Positions 34,405 to 45,738 of a DNA stretch of 64,000 nt are shown piece by piece. How positions within the stretch are numbered: position 1 is the stretch's first letter; the number at the start of each line of letters is the position of its first letter. The translations under genes and the position numbers were made by a program. The stretch comes from Hygrophila difformis (lineage: Eukaryota > Streptophyta > Magnoliopsida > Lamiales > Acanthaceae): positions 1,679,920-1,743,919 of the forward strand of contig JAOANR010000014.1 in assembly GCA_030278955.1 (NCBI GenBank). The letters run 5' to 3'. The notes beneath the pieces are model-generated. The model was not told the DNA's origin. It did not search any database and worked only from the letters and a program-made list of their open reading frames with translations.

Positions 34405-35532
34405 TAATACGAGAAAAATATTGATTACCGACCGAAATTTGCGGTCGGTAAGCCAAGAATACGGGTCGTTTGCGGTCGCTAAATTTAGCGACCGAATTAT
34501 CGACCGAAATGTGCGGTCGTTAGAAAACAACATATAAGAAAAATTGTGCTCAGGAGGGGGCTCGAACCCAATACCTCAGTATAGCCAGCCTACACCTTAA
34601 CCAACTTGGCAAGCTCTCTAACCCACCGTTCACATCCCTCCATGTGTCATATATATTGCCTTCACAAATATTTTGTGATTGGCTGAAGAAAGGGCTCAAA
34701 CCCTGGTGGGAGAAAGCTCTTCTCGCGCGAGTGCCTTTTGTGCATCATACATTTCATATCATTATATGTACTATCTTTATATATAGCATATATATATACA
34801 TATATAAATATAAATTTGTAAATTAATAACTAAATTGAAACATAAAATAATAACTAAAATTATATTAATTAAAAAATAAAGAATGCATTAATTAAATCAA
34901 ATAAATTTGATAAATTTTTATTTGATAAATAATTAAAATCCACAATAAAATGAAAAATGGAAAAATATAATATGAATATAAAATTAATTAATTACATTAA
35001 AAATACAATTCAATAATTAAATTATAACATAAAATAAAAATGAAATAAACTAATTACAAGAAATATTTAATTAAAAATTAAAATAAATAATCATAAGTTA
35101 AAATTTTCATGAAAATATTTTTTTATATTGATAAAAAAATTCAAAAATTAAATTAGCAATAAAGAAAATTAAAAAATAAAAAATGGGAAAAAAAATTAGC
35201 GACCGCAAATTTTGGTCGGTAAATCGGTCGCTAAATTTAGCGACGGCATTTTCGGTCGGTAAGTCGGTCGCTAAATTATTTTTTATAAAAAATAATAAAT
35301 AAAAAATAATAAAAATTAAAAAAATGGGAAAAAAAATACCGACCGAAATTTCAGTCGGTAATGCGGTCGGTAATACCGTTGCGGTCGGTAAATCGGTCGG
35401 CAAAAAAAGCACTAACGCAATAACAAATATAAATTAGCTACCACGGCTTGCGATCGGTGATGCGGTCGGTATTACCGACCGCAAAATGTTGGTCGGTAAA
35501 TACGGTCGGTGTTCCGAAATTTTCTTATAGTG
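34405..35532. mobile_element. Non-autonomous CACTA element nested in a Stowaway
   Basis: 1128 bp. The right terminus ttcttatagtg is the inverse of CACTATAAGAA; the left terminus taatacgagaaaaatattg aligns with it without gaps but has lost the CACTA motif. ata flanks both sides (34402-34404 and 35533-35535). Subterminal arrays of 'gcggtcggtaa'/'accgaccgaaat' are dense at both ends. The middle is very AT-rich and non-coding apart from the tRNA-like segment. Confidence 0.78.
34550..34622 (-). other. tRNA-like segment inside the CACTA element
   Basis: On the minus strand, ttgccaagttggttaagg (A-box-like) is followed about 30 bp later by gggttcgagcccc (B-box-like, close to GGTTCGANTCC). The spacing resembles a Leu/Ser-type tRNA, but no clean acceptor stem or anticodon arm could be folded by eye, so it is called tRNA-like and not a tRNA gene. 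Confidence 0.45.
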
Positions 35533-35834
35533 ATAATTTAAAATGTATATTGAGATACGTGCAAATGAGAAACATTACACTTATTAAAAAATGGTGGGAG
35601 TATACGACAATTGTTTGGGGAATGGAAGGAGGATGGGATATATTCCGTGGGCATTTAATTAGGTTTTAGTGGACGAGAAAGTTTTTAATTAACTTCATGC
35701 AGTACTAATTATTAATTCTATTCTTTTTTCTGGTTAGTAGATTGGTTTATCCATTAAAAATAATCTAGCAAATTAATTAAAATACCTTAACTTTATTTAT
35801 TATGGTTTGAAACGTATTGTAAATGCTTAATTCT

Positions 35835-36005
35835 TTTTTTTTTTTGGTAAACAGTGACACTTATGTGTCGGCAAAGGTGTGGAAGTCCAAACCATACAAA
35901 TTACAAAGGGGAATAAGAGAGAGATAGGGGGCCGGGTGAGAATCGAACCCCCAACCTATTATTGAGAGACGGAGGACTTGACCACTAGGGTAAGTCCCCA
36001 AACTC
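35835..36005 (-). mobile_element. tRNA-derived SINE with perfect target duplication
   Basis: About 170 bp on the minus strand: an A-box-like tagtggtcaag and a B-box ggttcgattct near the 5' end, then a non-tRNA body, then an A-tail (T run at 35835-35845). The 16-bp direct repeat gtaaatgcttaattct flanks it exactly (35819-35834 and 36006-36021). This is L1-type, LINE-driven integration. It resembles the Au-like plant SINE layout; the family name is inference. Confidence 0.85.
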
Positions 36006-36021
36006 GTAAATGCTTAATTCT

Positions 36022-36131
36022 CTATTAACTATTTTTATTTAAATTTGGCCACGAATTCAAATATAATTGTTCTAAGTGATATGAGGCTCTGGCAGCTCTA
36101 GTAAAGGTCTTGGGCTCAATATGGTTTGAGA

Positions 36132-36165
<34 letters not shown>

Positions 36166-36637
36166 GTAAAACACAGTGTGGTTTAAAGTTGACATTAATG
36201 TTCCAAATAATTTTATGTACGATGAAATATGATCTCATGGAACATCCAACAGAATCTTGGTGAAACAGGGGCGCAAAAAGATGAACTTATTAAAAATGTT
36301 GTGTAATATTCCACTCTGCACTGGACGTGGGATTTATTACCACCTTTTAAGACAAGCTGACGAGGGGAAAAAATAGAAACTAAAGTTAAACACTAATAAT
36401 ATTTTATATTTTGATAAAAATGCACAAACGAATTTTCCTCATATATATAAAAATGATGAGTTATAAGAAAAATTCTTTTAGCTCATAAATGAATTTTGTG
36501 AGCATATCTCCTGCATTTTCATTCAATGGTATGCTATGGCTAATGAATAATGTGTCACTATATGCGTGGCTTTTAGAAATTAGTTTTGTATTATTAGAAA
36601 TTTGAAAATTTTCATACCCTTCTAAACCTGATTAGGG
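36022..36637. other. AT-rich intergenic DNA with an (AT)n run
   Basis: No gene is seen. An (AT)n microsatellite lies at about 36140-36162. The rest is featureless. Confidence 0.5.
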
Positions 36638-36645
36638 AGAAAGAG

Positions 36646-37138
36646 CATGCATGGATGAAAACGGTACGGATACGGTCGGATAGTGTCGGATACGGATATT
36701 ATCTATATTTTTTTATCACATTCGGAATCGATTACGGATGGGCCGAATACGAATACGGTTTTGGATATTTCGGATTACGGATACAGGACGGATATACGGC
36801 GGATAAAGGATTCAATCGGATACAGATTATCGGATATTTTGATATTTTTTATAATTATTGATTATTTTTAATTAATAAATAATAATATATAAATATATTC
36901 GGATATCCATATTTAAAATCTTGGTAATATCCTATCAATTTTCGGATACGGTCGGATATTTTCGGATACGGTAAGATATTTTCGGATACGAATACGAATG
37001 CGGATATTAAAATACGGATTCGGATTCGGATACGAATACTGAAATATCCGTCCGGATAGTCGAAAACGGATTCAGATTCGAATATAATCGGATACGGCAT
37101 TGGATTAGTCGGATATTTATTGTACTACTTTCACCCTA
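36646..37138. mobile_element. hAT-like MITE rich in 'cggatac' repeats
   Basis: 493 bp between two copies of the octamer agaaagag (36638-36645 and 37139-37146), the size of a hAT target duplication. The ends catgcatggatgaaaac and (complement) tagggtgaaag are related to the TAGGGGTGAAAAC type of plant hAT terminus. The body is largely iterations of 'cggatacgg' and 'cggatatt' on one strand and their complements towards the other end. Confidence 0.65.
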
Positions 37139-37560
37139 AGAAAGAGGTTATCCTAATATTTTTAGAATATTTCTTGATTGAATGAAATTTCAAGGATGTT
37201 GTGGATTGATGGAAATACAATTATGAGGCTACATTGGTTCTTAACATTTCTTAAAAGTATTATTTTGAAATTATTGTTGGAATAGAATCAATTTTCAATT
37301 AAAATGAAGGTAAGATAATTTCCAACCTACGCTTTTCGACCAAGCAAAAATCTCATTCCTTTAGATGAAAAACCGATTTTCATTTTCTATTTGTAAATGG
37401 TTTTTAATCAATAATTCGATATATTTTTTTTTGATTTACTAATACACTTTTTTTTTTTGTTGCAGAAATCCGTTTTTTCTTGAAATTGTCATTTAAATAG
37501 TACTTAAGAATTAAGAAATTTTTAGTTGGATGCAAAAGGTATTTATTGTTAAATTTTTTT

Positions 37561-37693
37561 TTTTGGAACACTCAATTATTAAAGGTAATGTAGTATTTAC
37601 AATAGAACAATAATTTTTAAATAGGCACCGAACATTAAAGTGCAATTTCAGGACATTCACCAATAGCGAATGGTGATGGTACGTGTTCCAAAA
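37561..37693. mobile_element. Possible short MITE with GTGTTCC-type ends
   Basis: ttttggaacac at 37561-37571 and gtgttccaaaa at 37683-37693 are 11-bp perfect inverted repeats, 133 bp overall. No clear target duplication, so only tentative. Confidence 0.4.
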
Positions 37694-37888
37694 ATTCACT
37701 TATTTAAAAAATTAATTAAAAATATTAATTACCTATCGAGTTCAAACTAAGGGTATATTTAATTCATAGTTTTGTGGATTTTAAATAGTTGATGTATTTG
37801 GAGAGTCTATAGACATACGTAGAGTTGATTGGTTTTGTGCAGACTTTTAGAAATCTTGGATTGTTTAGAGAAATTTTATTTAGTTATA

Positions 37889-38550
37889 CTACCCGTTTCT
37901 TTTTAATTGCCACGGACCCACATTTCACGCAATCAAATACACATTTTTATTCGTTAATGATTCAAATTACATACAAGTAAAAATTATAAAAAGTGGATAT
38001 GGGGTGTATTGGAATTTGGATAGAGAGTCTATGAGATTTTTTTGGAGTTTGAAAGACTGGATGTATTCAATTTAGATTTTAAAAAGTTTTTAAAAATCTA
38101 GAGGTATTCAATACAGATTTTAAAAAGTTTTTAAAAATCTAGGTGTATTCAATACAGATTTTAAAAAGTCTTTAAAAATTTTGAGGTATTAAACAGTCTA
38201 TGGATTTTAATTCTTCATAGACTTTAATGGATTCTTTTAAAAATTATAACTATGCAAAATCTCTCCAAATTTCTACGGATTTTTTCAAGTCGGTCAAACT
38301 CTACATAGAGTCTGTACAAAATCAACAAACTCTACGTGGAGTCCATAGACATTCTAAATCAACCGACTTTTAAAAATCCATAAAAATCTTAAACGAATAC
38401 ACCCCCTAAATCTATACGATTAGACGAATGCAACAAGATCTCACTTGACTATATTTTATCTTACATAATTGTATTAAAAAGTCGAATCAAAGTTACTCAA
38501 TGAACAGTGTCAAAACATCATATGTGGCAATAAATAAGGAACGGAGGAAG
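37889..38550. mobile_element. Stowaway MITE inside the Tourist-like MITE
   Basis: TA-flanked, termini CTACCCGTTTCTTTTTAATT and ...aaggaacggaggaag. Its own body is interrupted at 38002-38406; removing that piece rejoins 'aaaaattataaaaagtggatat' to 'aatctatacgattagacgaat' as in sibling elements. Confidence 0.85.
38002..38406. mobile_element. Tourist-like MITE, innermost of three
   Basis: 405 bp with ends ggggtgtattggaatttgg and ...cttaaacgaatacaccccc. The flanking trinucleotides are tat on the left and taa on the right. It has the same internal 'tttttaaaaatctaggtgtattcaatac' units as the outer element, so the same family is both host and passenger. Confidence 0.85.
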
Positions 38551-38767
38551 TATTTTTCAAGAGAATCCATTAAAATCTATAAAAAATTATAATCAATGGA
38601 CTGTTGAATACCTCAAAATTTTTAAAGACTTTTTAAAATCTGTATTGAATACACCTAGATTTTTAAAGACTTTTTAAAGTCTAAATTGAATACACCCATA
38701 CTTTAAAAGTCCAAGAAAATCCCCCAGACTCTGGATTGAATACACCCCCTAAATATTCATTGAAATA

Positions 38768-39280
38768 CTCCCTTCATTCCGTTTTAGTTGTCTTTTTAGA
38801 GACTAAAAAGTGTTTCAAAATATTTGTCACTTGTAGGTAATTATAGTTAGTTATGCTACGTTTTACTATATTATCTTTTACTCCCTCCGTCCCATTTAAG
38901 ATGTCTTGTTTGATTTCTGCAAACAATCCAATGTACTTTTTAAATCGATCATATCTCAAAATATATATAAGTAAAAATTATGTGAAATATATATTATAAA
39001 ACTACACGATTAGACGAATCTAACATGACCGAACTCGACTATTTTTTTAAAAATATTTACTTGTAATAATATTGAGTCAAAGTTTAACAATGAACAGTGT
39101 CAAAAAGTCAAACATGACGTCTGAAGTGGGACGGAGGGAGTACTTTATATAAATGCTATTTCTTGACATTTATTATAAAAGAATTTAGTTGAAGGGTATA
39201 AATAGAAATTTATAAGTCAATTAATACTTTTGGTTATTGAAATTGAGCTGAAAGATACAATTAATAAGGAATGGAGGGAG
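38768..39280. mobile_element. Second Stowaway subtype, host of a nested Stowaway
   Basis: TA-flanked, termini CTCCCTTCATTCCGTTTTAG and ...taaggaatggagggag. The interior differs from the main family and is split by 38881-39140. Confidence 0.8.
38881..39140. mobile_element. Stowaway MITE nested in another Stowaway
   Basis: 260 bp, TA-flanked, termini CTCCCTCCGTCCCATTTAAG and ...aagtgggacggagggag. One of the best preserved copies in the window. Confidence 0.9.
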
Positions 39281-39290
39281 TATTCACATA

Positions 39291-39480
39291 CTCCCTCTGT
39301 CCCATTCCAAATGTCCTACTTACTATTTTTGGATGTCCCATTACAAATGTCTTCTTTCTATAAATAGAAATAATTTTCCTCTCCAACAACTATGTGGACC
39401 CCATCATATACTCACAAACCAACTCTACTTTAATTCCCGTGCCCAACAGTAACAAGACACTTGGAGTGGGACGGAGGGAG
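39291..39480. mobile_element. Stowaway-like MITE, short subtype
   Basis: 190 bp, TA-flanked, termini CTCCCTCTGTCCCATTCCAA and ...ggagtgggacggagggag. Only 10 bp separate it from the preceding element. Confidence 0.85.
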
Positions 39481-39482
39481 TA

Positions 39483-40727
39483 TAATTTTATAATGCTAAA
39501 GAAAAAAGTCGTCCAATCAAAACCCGTTGAAACTTCTGTCTAAGCAATTTGCCAAATATACATCAACGTATATACTCTAGTTAATAACCCTTCCACTTTG
39601 TGAACTCCTTTTTCTTCTTCTTTTTTTTTTGGTAAGAACTCTTCAACATTTAGAGAGTTTAAGTCAAATTGAAGTGAGGTCGTGTAATTAAATTTACTTG
39701 TCTAGGTGACGAGTGGAAGTATGTTTCCTTGCCCCAATTTGTCAAGTTATGCACTTCTCCACCAAACTCATCATTAGTGGAATCTTGGAGAGATACCACC
39801 AAAGTTTGCTAATTAATTAACACTATAATGATAATATTATACATTCTTAATTAATACTATATTATTAATTAACTAAGAGACTCAATTTGTTTCAAACTCT
39901 ATATACACAATCATGTAAAACACGACCCAACACAAAAAAATTTTTATGTTATATCGACAAAAAAAATTTGGTAAATTACTAAAGAGGTTAGTAATTGAAT
40001 TTGCAATCGAAATTTATTAACGGTTACAGATTTAGAGACCGAAATTCATTAGCTACTATAATTTAATAAGGATCAAATTCAAAATTTTTCTAGTATTCCA
40101 AGAAACATAATTAAAAGGGCAGTAGAAAACGAGCACGTCCATTTTAAAAAGAAAAACAAAAAACAAAAGCAAAACTAAACAAAAGGAAGAAGAAAGGAGT
40201 TTTTTTTTTTTTTTTTTAAAAAATACCTACATATTTTTATTTATTTATTTATTTATTTAAAAAAGCCGAAGTAGAGAATTTCTTTTTGAATGTTGACAAT
40301 GACGCCAGTACGCCACTTGCTTGAATGCCTAGTAACATGTGACAACCATATAGTATACGTTACAGCTGTTTATTAATTCCAAGTATCAAAAATTCAAATA
40401 CGTTTTTATATGTCCAGTATTTATGTTTTATTTCTTTTTTTACTTTTTTTTAAAAAAAAATATTTTTCCTTTTTTTGTAGTTGACCTCTATATATATAGT
40501 TTTTTTTTGGAATATATATAGTTATCATCAAGTAGGATACACCAAAATAATTTCTATATGTCGTCTGCACATATGAACTTTATTTGTGATCCAAAAATGA
40601 GAAATTGATAAAAGTTAGTAAGTTGAATTCTTAATAATAAAGATGAGAGGTCCAAGTGCGGAATAGAACATGCATCAATTTAAACCTCGTACATTATTAA
40701 TTAATATATATATTTTTGTTAAACCAT
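39483..40727. other. AT-rich intergenic DNA
   Basis: No gene is seen. Contains long T runs at 40200-40217 and a (ttta)n run at about 40237-40258. Confidence 0.55.
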
Positions 40728-40824
40728 TAATTAATAATAATGTGGATTACTCCAATATATAGCTTCATTTCCTGTGTGCGAAGCTCCTGAAGAATAATAT
40801 CCATGGCTAGCTGCAGGGAGGAAG

Positions 40825-40857
<33 letters not shown>

Positions 40858-41240
40858 TCTTTTTCTGGATGGTCGTGGCACGCCAACTGTATTATTGCAG
40901 ATAATGGAAGAGCCACATTTTCATTACATATGACTAAGTGCCTACTCATCATCCACGTAAATACTTCATAAAGGAAGAGATAGATAGCTTAATTAACTAA
41001 ACCAGATATCATGACACAATTAATTGCTAATTAATTCTAATTATATTCCTAATTCATTTCCACGCACGCTACCCCTCATAAGCCACAAACATTTTTTGGT
41101 GCTCCAAAGAATCTTCTCCAATATATTGCCTCCATTTGTATTTGCCAATAATACAATTATAATATATTATCCCACCAAAATATCTCCCCTTTCACCCTTT
41201 TAATTTCATCCACAAGGATTCATTCTGTTGATTATTTATG
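40728..41240 (+). repeat. WAT1-gene upstream region, duplicated at 44640-45165
   Basis: This segment shares ordered blocks with 44640-45165: a (TA)n run, 'attgcagataatggaagagcc' against 'attgttgtagataatggaggc', 'ctcatcatccacg' against 'ctcaccatccaat', and 'gtgctccaaagaatc' against 'gtgctccaaggaatc'. It is interpreted as the distal promoter of the transporter gene. Confidence 0.7.
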
Positions 41241-41542
41241 TTCATTTTTTTTCCCAAAACGGACCAAAAAATAGATCTATATATATGTTTAAATTTGAAA
41301 ACCCTAGAAATTAATTAATTTTGTTAGGAATGATCGAATGGAGTAATCGTGATGTGTCATAATCATTAGTATTAAACTATTTCGCTTTTCAATTAACTGG
41401 AGGTTTTCTGTAATCCGTCTTCTATTATCGAATATTATATCTTGCTGACGACAGAATATTAAATTAATTAAGTTATTAGTGGTAGACTGCAGTGGTGTAC
41501 GTTGACTGTTGAGTTCATCAGTTACTAGGGTTTCTTGGTTCC

Positions 41543-41550
41543 TATAAAAG
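41543..41550 (+). promoter_or_regulatory. TATA box of the WAT1-related gene
   Basis: TATAAAAG, about 75 bp upstream of the ATG at 41625. Confidence 0.7.
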
Positions 41551-41624
41551 GGCACATCCCATTACTTGCATGCATACAGCAGTAAATTACCAGCTAAACA
41601 ATAATTAAAGAGATATTAACCAAA

Positions 41625-44098
41625 ATGGGCAGCCAAAGTGGTCTGAGAGGTTTCTTCCATAAAATGAAGCCATATGTGGCCATGGTGTTTCTGCAGTTTG
41701 GATATGCCGGAATGTTCATTACCAGCCTCGTCGCCTTCCGCCATGGCTTCAGTCACTGGATTTTTGTTGTCTATCGTCATGCAATTGCTGCCCTGGTTTT
41801 CACCCCGTTTGCCTATTTTCTCGAAAAGTACAATTCCATCACCTCCTAATTTTATTGAATAATGTTATTTATTACACACATATATACAAATAATAATAAA
41901 AAAACAAAAAAACATTCCAAAATAATTGTTATTCTAAATATTTATATCAAAATTCCAGCATTACTCTTTTATTTTCATGAATAATGTTAGTTCTCTCTAC
42001 TTCAAGTCATTTCTTCTTGATAAGTGAGTGGGGCAAAAATGAAAAATTATGGAGTAATAATTGTATATTTCTTAATTTGTGCAATATTATTGGCTGAAAA
42101 GACAATGACCTGTTTTAATTTGTTGTTTCAGGAAAGCGAGGCCTAAGATGACTAAATCCATATTCTTCAAGATTGCGCTTCTTGCATTCGTAGAGTAAGT
42201 AAACACATTACAGTATTTTAAAACACAAAAAAAAAAAAAAACCCTACTGTGGAATTCATACTCTGGATTAATAACGATGCATACATGATGATCCATACAA
42301 ATACAATACAATATATACAGGCCAGTTCTGGACCAGAACTTGTACTTTGTGGGGATGCAATATACATCCGCGACCTTCGCTTCCGCCACCATTAATGTTC
42401 TCCCTGCCATCACCTTCATCATGGCTCTGATTTTCAGGTTAAAAAAAAAAATATATTACTCCTACTCTTCATTATATTGCAGTATATGCAATTCATATAT
42501 ATATACTTCATAATTTGCAGAATGGAGAAGGTGAATTTGAAGAAGGTCCACAGCCTAGCCAAGGTCATCGGCACGGCAATAACGGTGACAGGAGCAATGG
42601 TTATGACAGTGTACAAAGGCCCCGTGCTCGATGTCCTGTTGCATTCTCACAGCAGCGGCAGCCACCACAGCGCCGCCGTCGGCACCTCCTCCACGGATCA
42701 GCATTGGGTCAGTGGCACCATCATGTTGTTCTCTTGTATTGTTGGATGGTCAGCCTTCTTCATCATACAAGTAAGTAACTATACATGGCGCCCCCCCAAA
42801 TAATAATTACTCCCTCCGTCCCACTTAACCTGTCTTCTTTCATTTCTGCACACAATCCAATACACATTTTCTATCGTCAATATCTCAAAATATGTACAAT
42901 AAAAAAATTATACAAAATATATATTCTAAAACTACATGACGATTCTAACAACTCGACTATTTTTTTTAAAAAAATATATACTTACAATAAAGTTGAGTCA
43001 AAATTAAATAATGAACAGTGCCCAAAAGTCAAACAAGACAAATATAGCGGGAGACTGAGGGAGTAGTTAATTACTTCTCCAAATAGTAGTGTTGTAACTA
43101 AGTAATAAATCAAACATGATCATGTTTTGATGAAACAGAACAAGGCGTTGGAGGAGTACCCTGCGGAGCTGTCGTTGACATCTTGGGTGTGCTTCATGGG
43201 AATGGTGGAGACTGGCTTGGTGGCAGTGATCATGGAGCGGCGCCGGAAAAGCGCTTGGGCAATCGGCTTCGATTCCAGGCTCTTAGCATCTGCTTATGCT
43301 GTAAGTCATTATTATGACCGTTAGAAATCGGCTATATATGTTAGTGATATCCCCTGTTGTTGTTTATGGACGGACATATATGGGTCACTCTACTCTACTC
43401 ATCATCAATTGGTTTTTAGGTTGAAGCTCTAGGTCCATCTTATTATTATTTTCTAACAATGAGTTTAAATCTTTTGAAATATTGATGACTTTAAAATGGG
43501 ATTGAGTAATAATGAATAATAAAGTGAATCTCGTAATTAATAAATAGTTTTTTTTTTTGCATGTGGTGAACTATAGGGTATAATAATATCGGGGATCGGT
43601 TATTATCTGCAAAGTGTGGTGAACAAGGCACGAGGCCCCGTGTTCGTGACAGCATTCAGCCCTCTCAGCATGATCATGACGGCTGTTCTGGGAACCATAA
43701 TCCTCGCCGAACAGCTTCATCTTGGAAGGTAATTACTACTATTACTTATATTACATGTACTTGATATATATCTATGTGTGTCTGTCTGATAACTGATCTG
43801 CATCATGTCCTACTAATTAAGAGTAGTTTGGATTTGATAATAAAAATGTATATATGGCAGCTTGATTGGGGCAATCATCATAGTTTGTGGACTTTACTGT
43901 GTGGTTTGGGGAAAAGCAAAAGAAGCCACTACAACAACAAGTAGTTCGAACAAGGTGGCGTATAATGGAAATGGTAATGGAGAGGCCCACGAATTGCCGG
44001 TGGTAGGGAAGGATATTATCCTCCTCCAGGACACCACCATTGCCGCCGGTCCCAACAATCTTCTGGCCAAGGATGATACCATACACGTGGACCCTTAA
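41625..44098 (+). CDS. WAT1-related (nodulin MtN21/EamA, UMAMIT) transporter, seven exons
   Basis: Exons 41625-41827, 42132-42194, 42321-42437, 42521-42770, 43139-43300, 43577-43728 and 43861-44098 join in phase at GT-AG sites to give 394 aa. The family are ten-TM membrane proteins made of two EamA halves; known members move amino acids or auxin. Family hallmarks seen are KPYVAMVFLQFGYAGM at the start, LYFVGMQYTSATFASA and NVLPAITFIMALIFR in the first half, and GPVFVTAFSPLSMIMTAVLG with TIILAEQLHLGSLIGA in the second. A soluble, Asn/Thr-rich C-tail follows WGKAKE. The substrate cannot be read from sequence. Intron 4 carries a Stowaway MITE. A broken relative lies downstream. Confidence 0.93.
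42810..43063. mobile_element. Stowaway MITE in WAT1 intron 4
   Basis: 254 bp, TA-flanked, termini CTCCCTCCGTCCCACTTAAC and ...gcgggagactgagggag. It is away from both splice sites, so probably tolerated. Confidence 0.85.
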
Positions 44099-44639
44099 TA
44101 ACATAATTAGGGGCACCCCCTTTTTGGGTCGTGTTGCTGATGTGTCATGCAACCGATATGTACCAGTATGCTTTTCATATTTCAAACCATTTCATAATAA
44201 TGTTGAAGGAGGAGAGCAAGCCTTATTTTCCGTTTGCAGTTTAATTTGCACCTGATTCTTTAAATTAACGATACTATATATAATATATATATAGCAGCAC
44301 TTGTGGCAAATAAAAAGATGCAAGGAAAACTAGCTAGTTCTCTGAGTGAAATAAATTGTTTAAGAGGACTAAATTGCAAAAATTAGAAAAAAAAATTTAG
44401 GATAAAAGTGAACAATTTAAAAGTTTAAAAGGGTCGTTAAAATTAAAAATTAAATGTATTTCAACTAAAATATGAAAATTATAGAACTATTTGGGCTAAT
44501 CAAATATTTTATGTACGTACCAAACCACTATAAACTCTTAACTTTTAGTAATCTCCTCAATCAATTTAAACCATAACACTGTTGTTATATAACATGTGAT
44601 GTTTAATAGTAAGTCATAGTATTCAAATGGGTTCTTTTC
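44099..44639. other. WAT1 3' UTR and AT-rich flank
   Basis: The first about 180 bp match the 3' UTR-like tail of the downstream remnant ('ttcaaaccatttcat', 'tttgcagttt...cacctgattct'). The rest holds nothing recognisable. Confidence 0.6.
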
Positions 44640-44658
44640 CAAGTGGGAATCTCCTGAA

Positions 44659-44694
<36 letters not shown>

Positions 44695-45165
44695 TACCAC
44701 TGCCACCCAGCTTATCTGGAGGGCATGCGGCCACCAGCTGGATTGTTGTAGATAATGGAGGCAGGCACCATGCACATTTTCAATATTCATGACTGAGCTA
44801 GTGCTTACTCACCATCCAATTCACAAGAAAGCTAAGATATATACATTGATTATCAATTAAACAGACATATAGATATCATCACATTCAAATTAATTAATAT
44901 GATTAGGTTAATTTCTAATCCCTCCATTCCAATTAATCAATTTCATGCGTTTATATATATATATATATATGATAGGGTATGGTGTGATATATCATCATAT
45001 GCGGCACACGTAGCTAGTAGTCCTGACAACATTAATATTATTAGTTCGTTGGAGTGCTCCAAGGAATCACCTTCTTTTCCATCTTTAGCAGTGGCAATAA
45101 TGCAATTATTATATATAAAATATTATATCGACGCCCGGCCTTTTTCTATCAAATCCATGGAATAA
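44640..45165 (+). pseudogene. 5' (promoter-like) part of a broken WAT1 tandem copy
   Basis: Blocks described for 40728-41240 recur here in the same order, including the (TA)n run and 'caataatgcaattat'. No WAT1 exon 1-5 is found after it. With the 3' part at 59682-60640 it is interpreted as one end of a tandem duplicate. Confidence 0.6.
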
Positions 45166-45577
45166 CCCAGCTGTGTGTTGTGAACTTGTAATCAGTTTAG
45201 CACACCTGCTCTTATCTGCTAGCTGTGTGTTGTGAACTTGTAATGATCTAATAGAGCATAATTTTGCTCAGGCATCATCGGTTGTCATCTGCAAATTTGA
45301 TTAAACAATTCAGGCTCAACAACCAGCAGAAGCGATATCTCATTGCATTCTATGTTTTGTTTGTGTAAAGGGTAGTTTAGAGATTTTTCATATTTTACTG
45401 AAGTCGTCGTGACCACGCTTCTTTTGCTAGTATATAAGTGTGAAATAAATAAACAAAAAAAAAAAAAAATTTAGAGTGTGTTTGGTAGAGAGAATTGGGG
45501 TAGGGAAATGGAATGATTCTCTTGTTTGTTTAGCCTAGAAATTTCAACATTAAGAAATAAATCAATTCTCATTCTCC
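45166..45577. other. Unassigned DNA between the WAT1 5' relic and the LINE
   Basis: No gene. A 24-bp direct repeat (agctgtgtgttgtgaacttg...) occurs at about 45170 and 45221. An A run lies at 45455-45468, followed by 'gagtgtgtttggtagag', which may be the edge of another unrecognised element. Confidence 0.4.
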
Positions 45578-45594
45578 ATTTTGGATTCTCTATT
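45578..45594. repeat. LINE target-site duplication, left copy
   Basis: attttggattctctatt, identical to 51551-51567. Confidence 0.9.
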
Positions 45595-45738
45595 TTTTTT
45601 TTTTTTGAAAAGCCAGAAGGCCAGGAAACATGCATACAAAAGGGGGAAGAAAAGGAACAAAAAGGAAGTAACAAGGGGAGAAACACAAAGGCAACAAAGA
45701 ACACCGCGAACAGGAAACAAAAAGCACACACAAAAACA

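Larger units (their letters stand above)
34208..35600. mobile_element. Stowaway MITE split by a CACTA element
   Basis: The left half begins CTCCCTCCGTTTTTTTAAT at 34208. The right half (35533-35600) ends 'aaaaatggtgggag' before TA. The two join into a normal family member ('gaattattaata' + 'atttaaaatgtatattgag') once 34405-35532 is removed. Confidence 0.85.
37751..38749. mobile_element. Tourist-like MITE, host of two nested MITEs
   Basis: Termini gggtatatttaattcatag and ...ggattgaatacaccccc, with taa on both sides (37748-37750 and 38750-38752). It is interrupted at 37889-38550. Its halves match the uninterrupted relative at 5256-5622 exactly across the break ('ttatttagttata' then 'tttttcaagagaatccattaaaatct'). 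Confidence 0.85.

Noticed and set aside
34550..34622. A functional tRNA gene
   Set aside because: A-box and B-box-like motifs are present but the A-box departs from consensus and no complete cloverleaf with anticodon could be built; it lies inside a transposon.
36655..37100. Open frames rich in Asp, Gly, Tyr and Ile
   Set aside because: They are translations of the 'cggatac' repeat and would be long in any frame free of stops.
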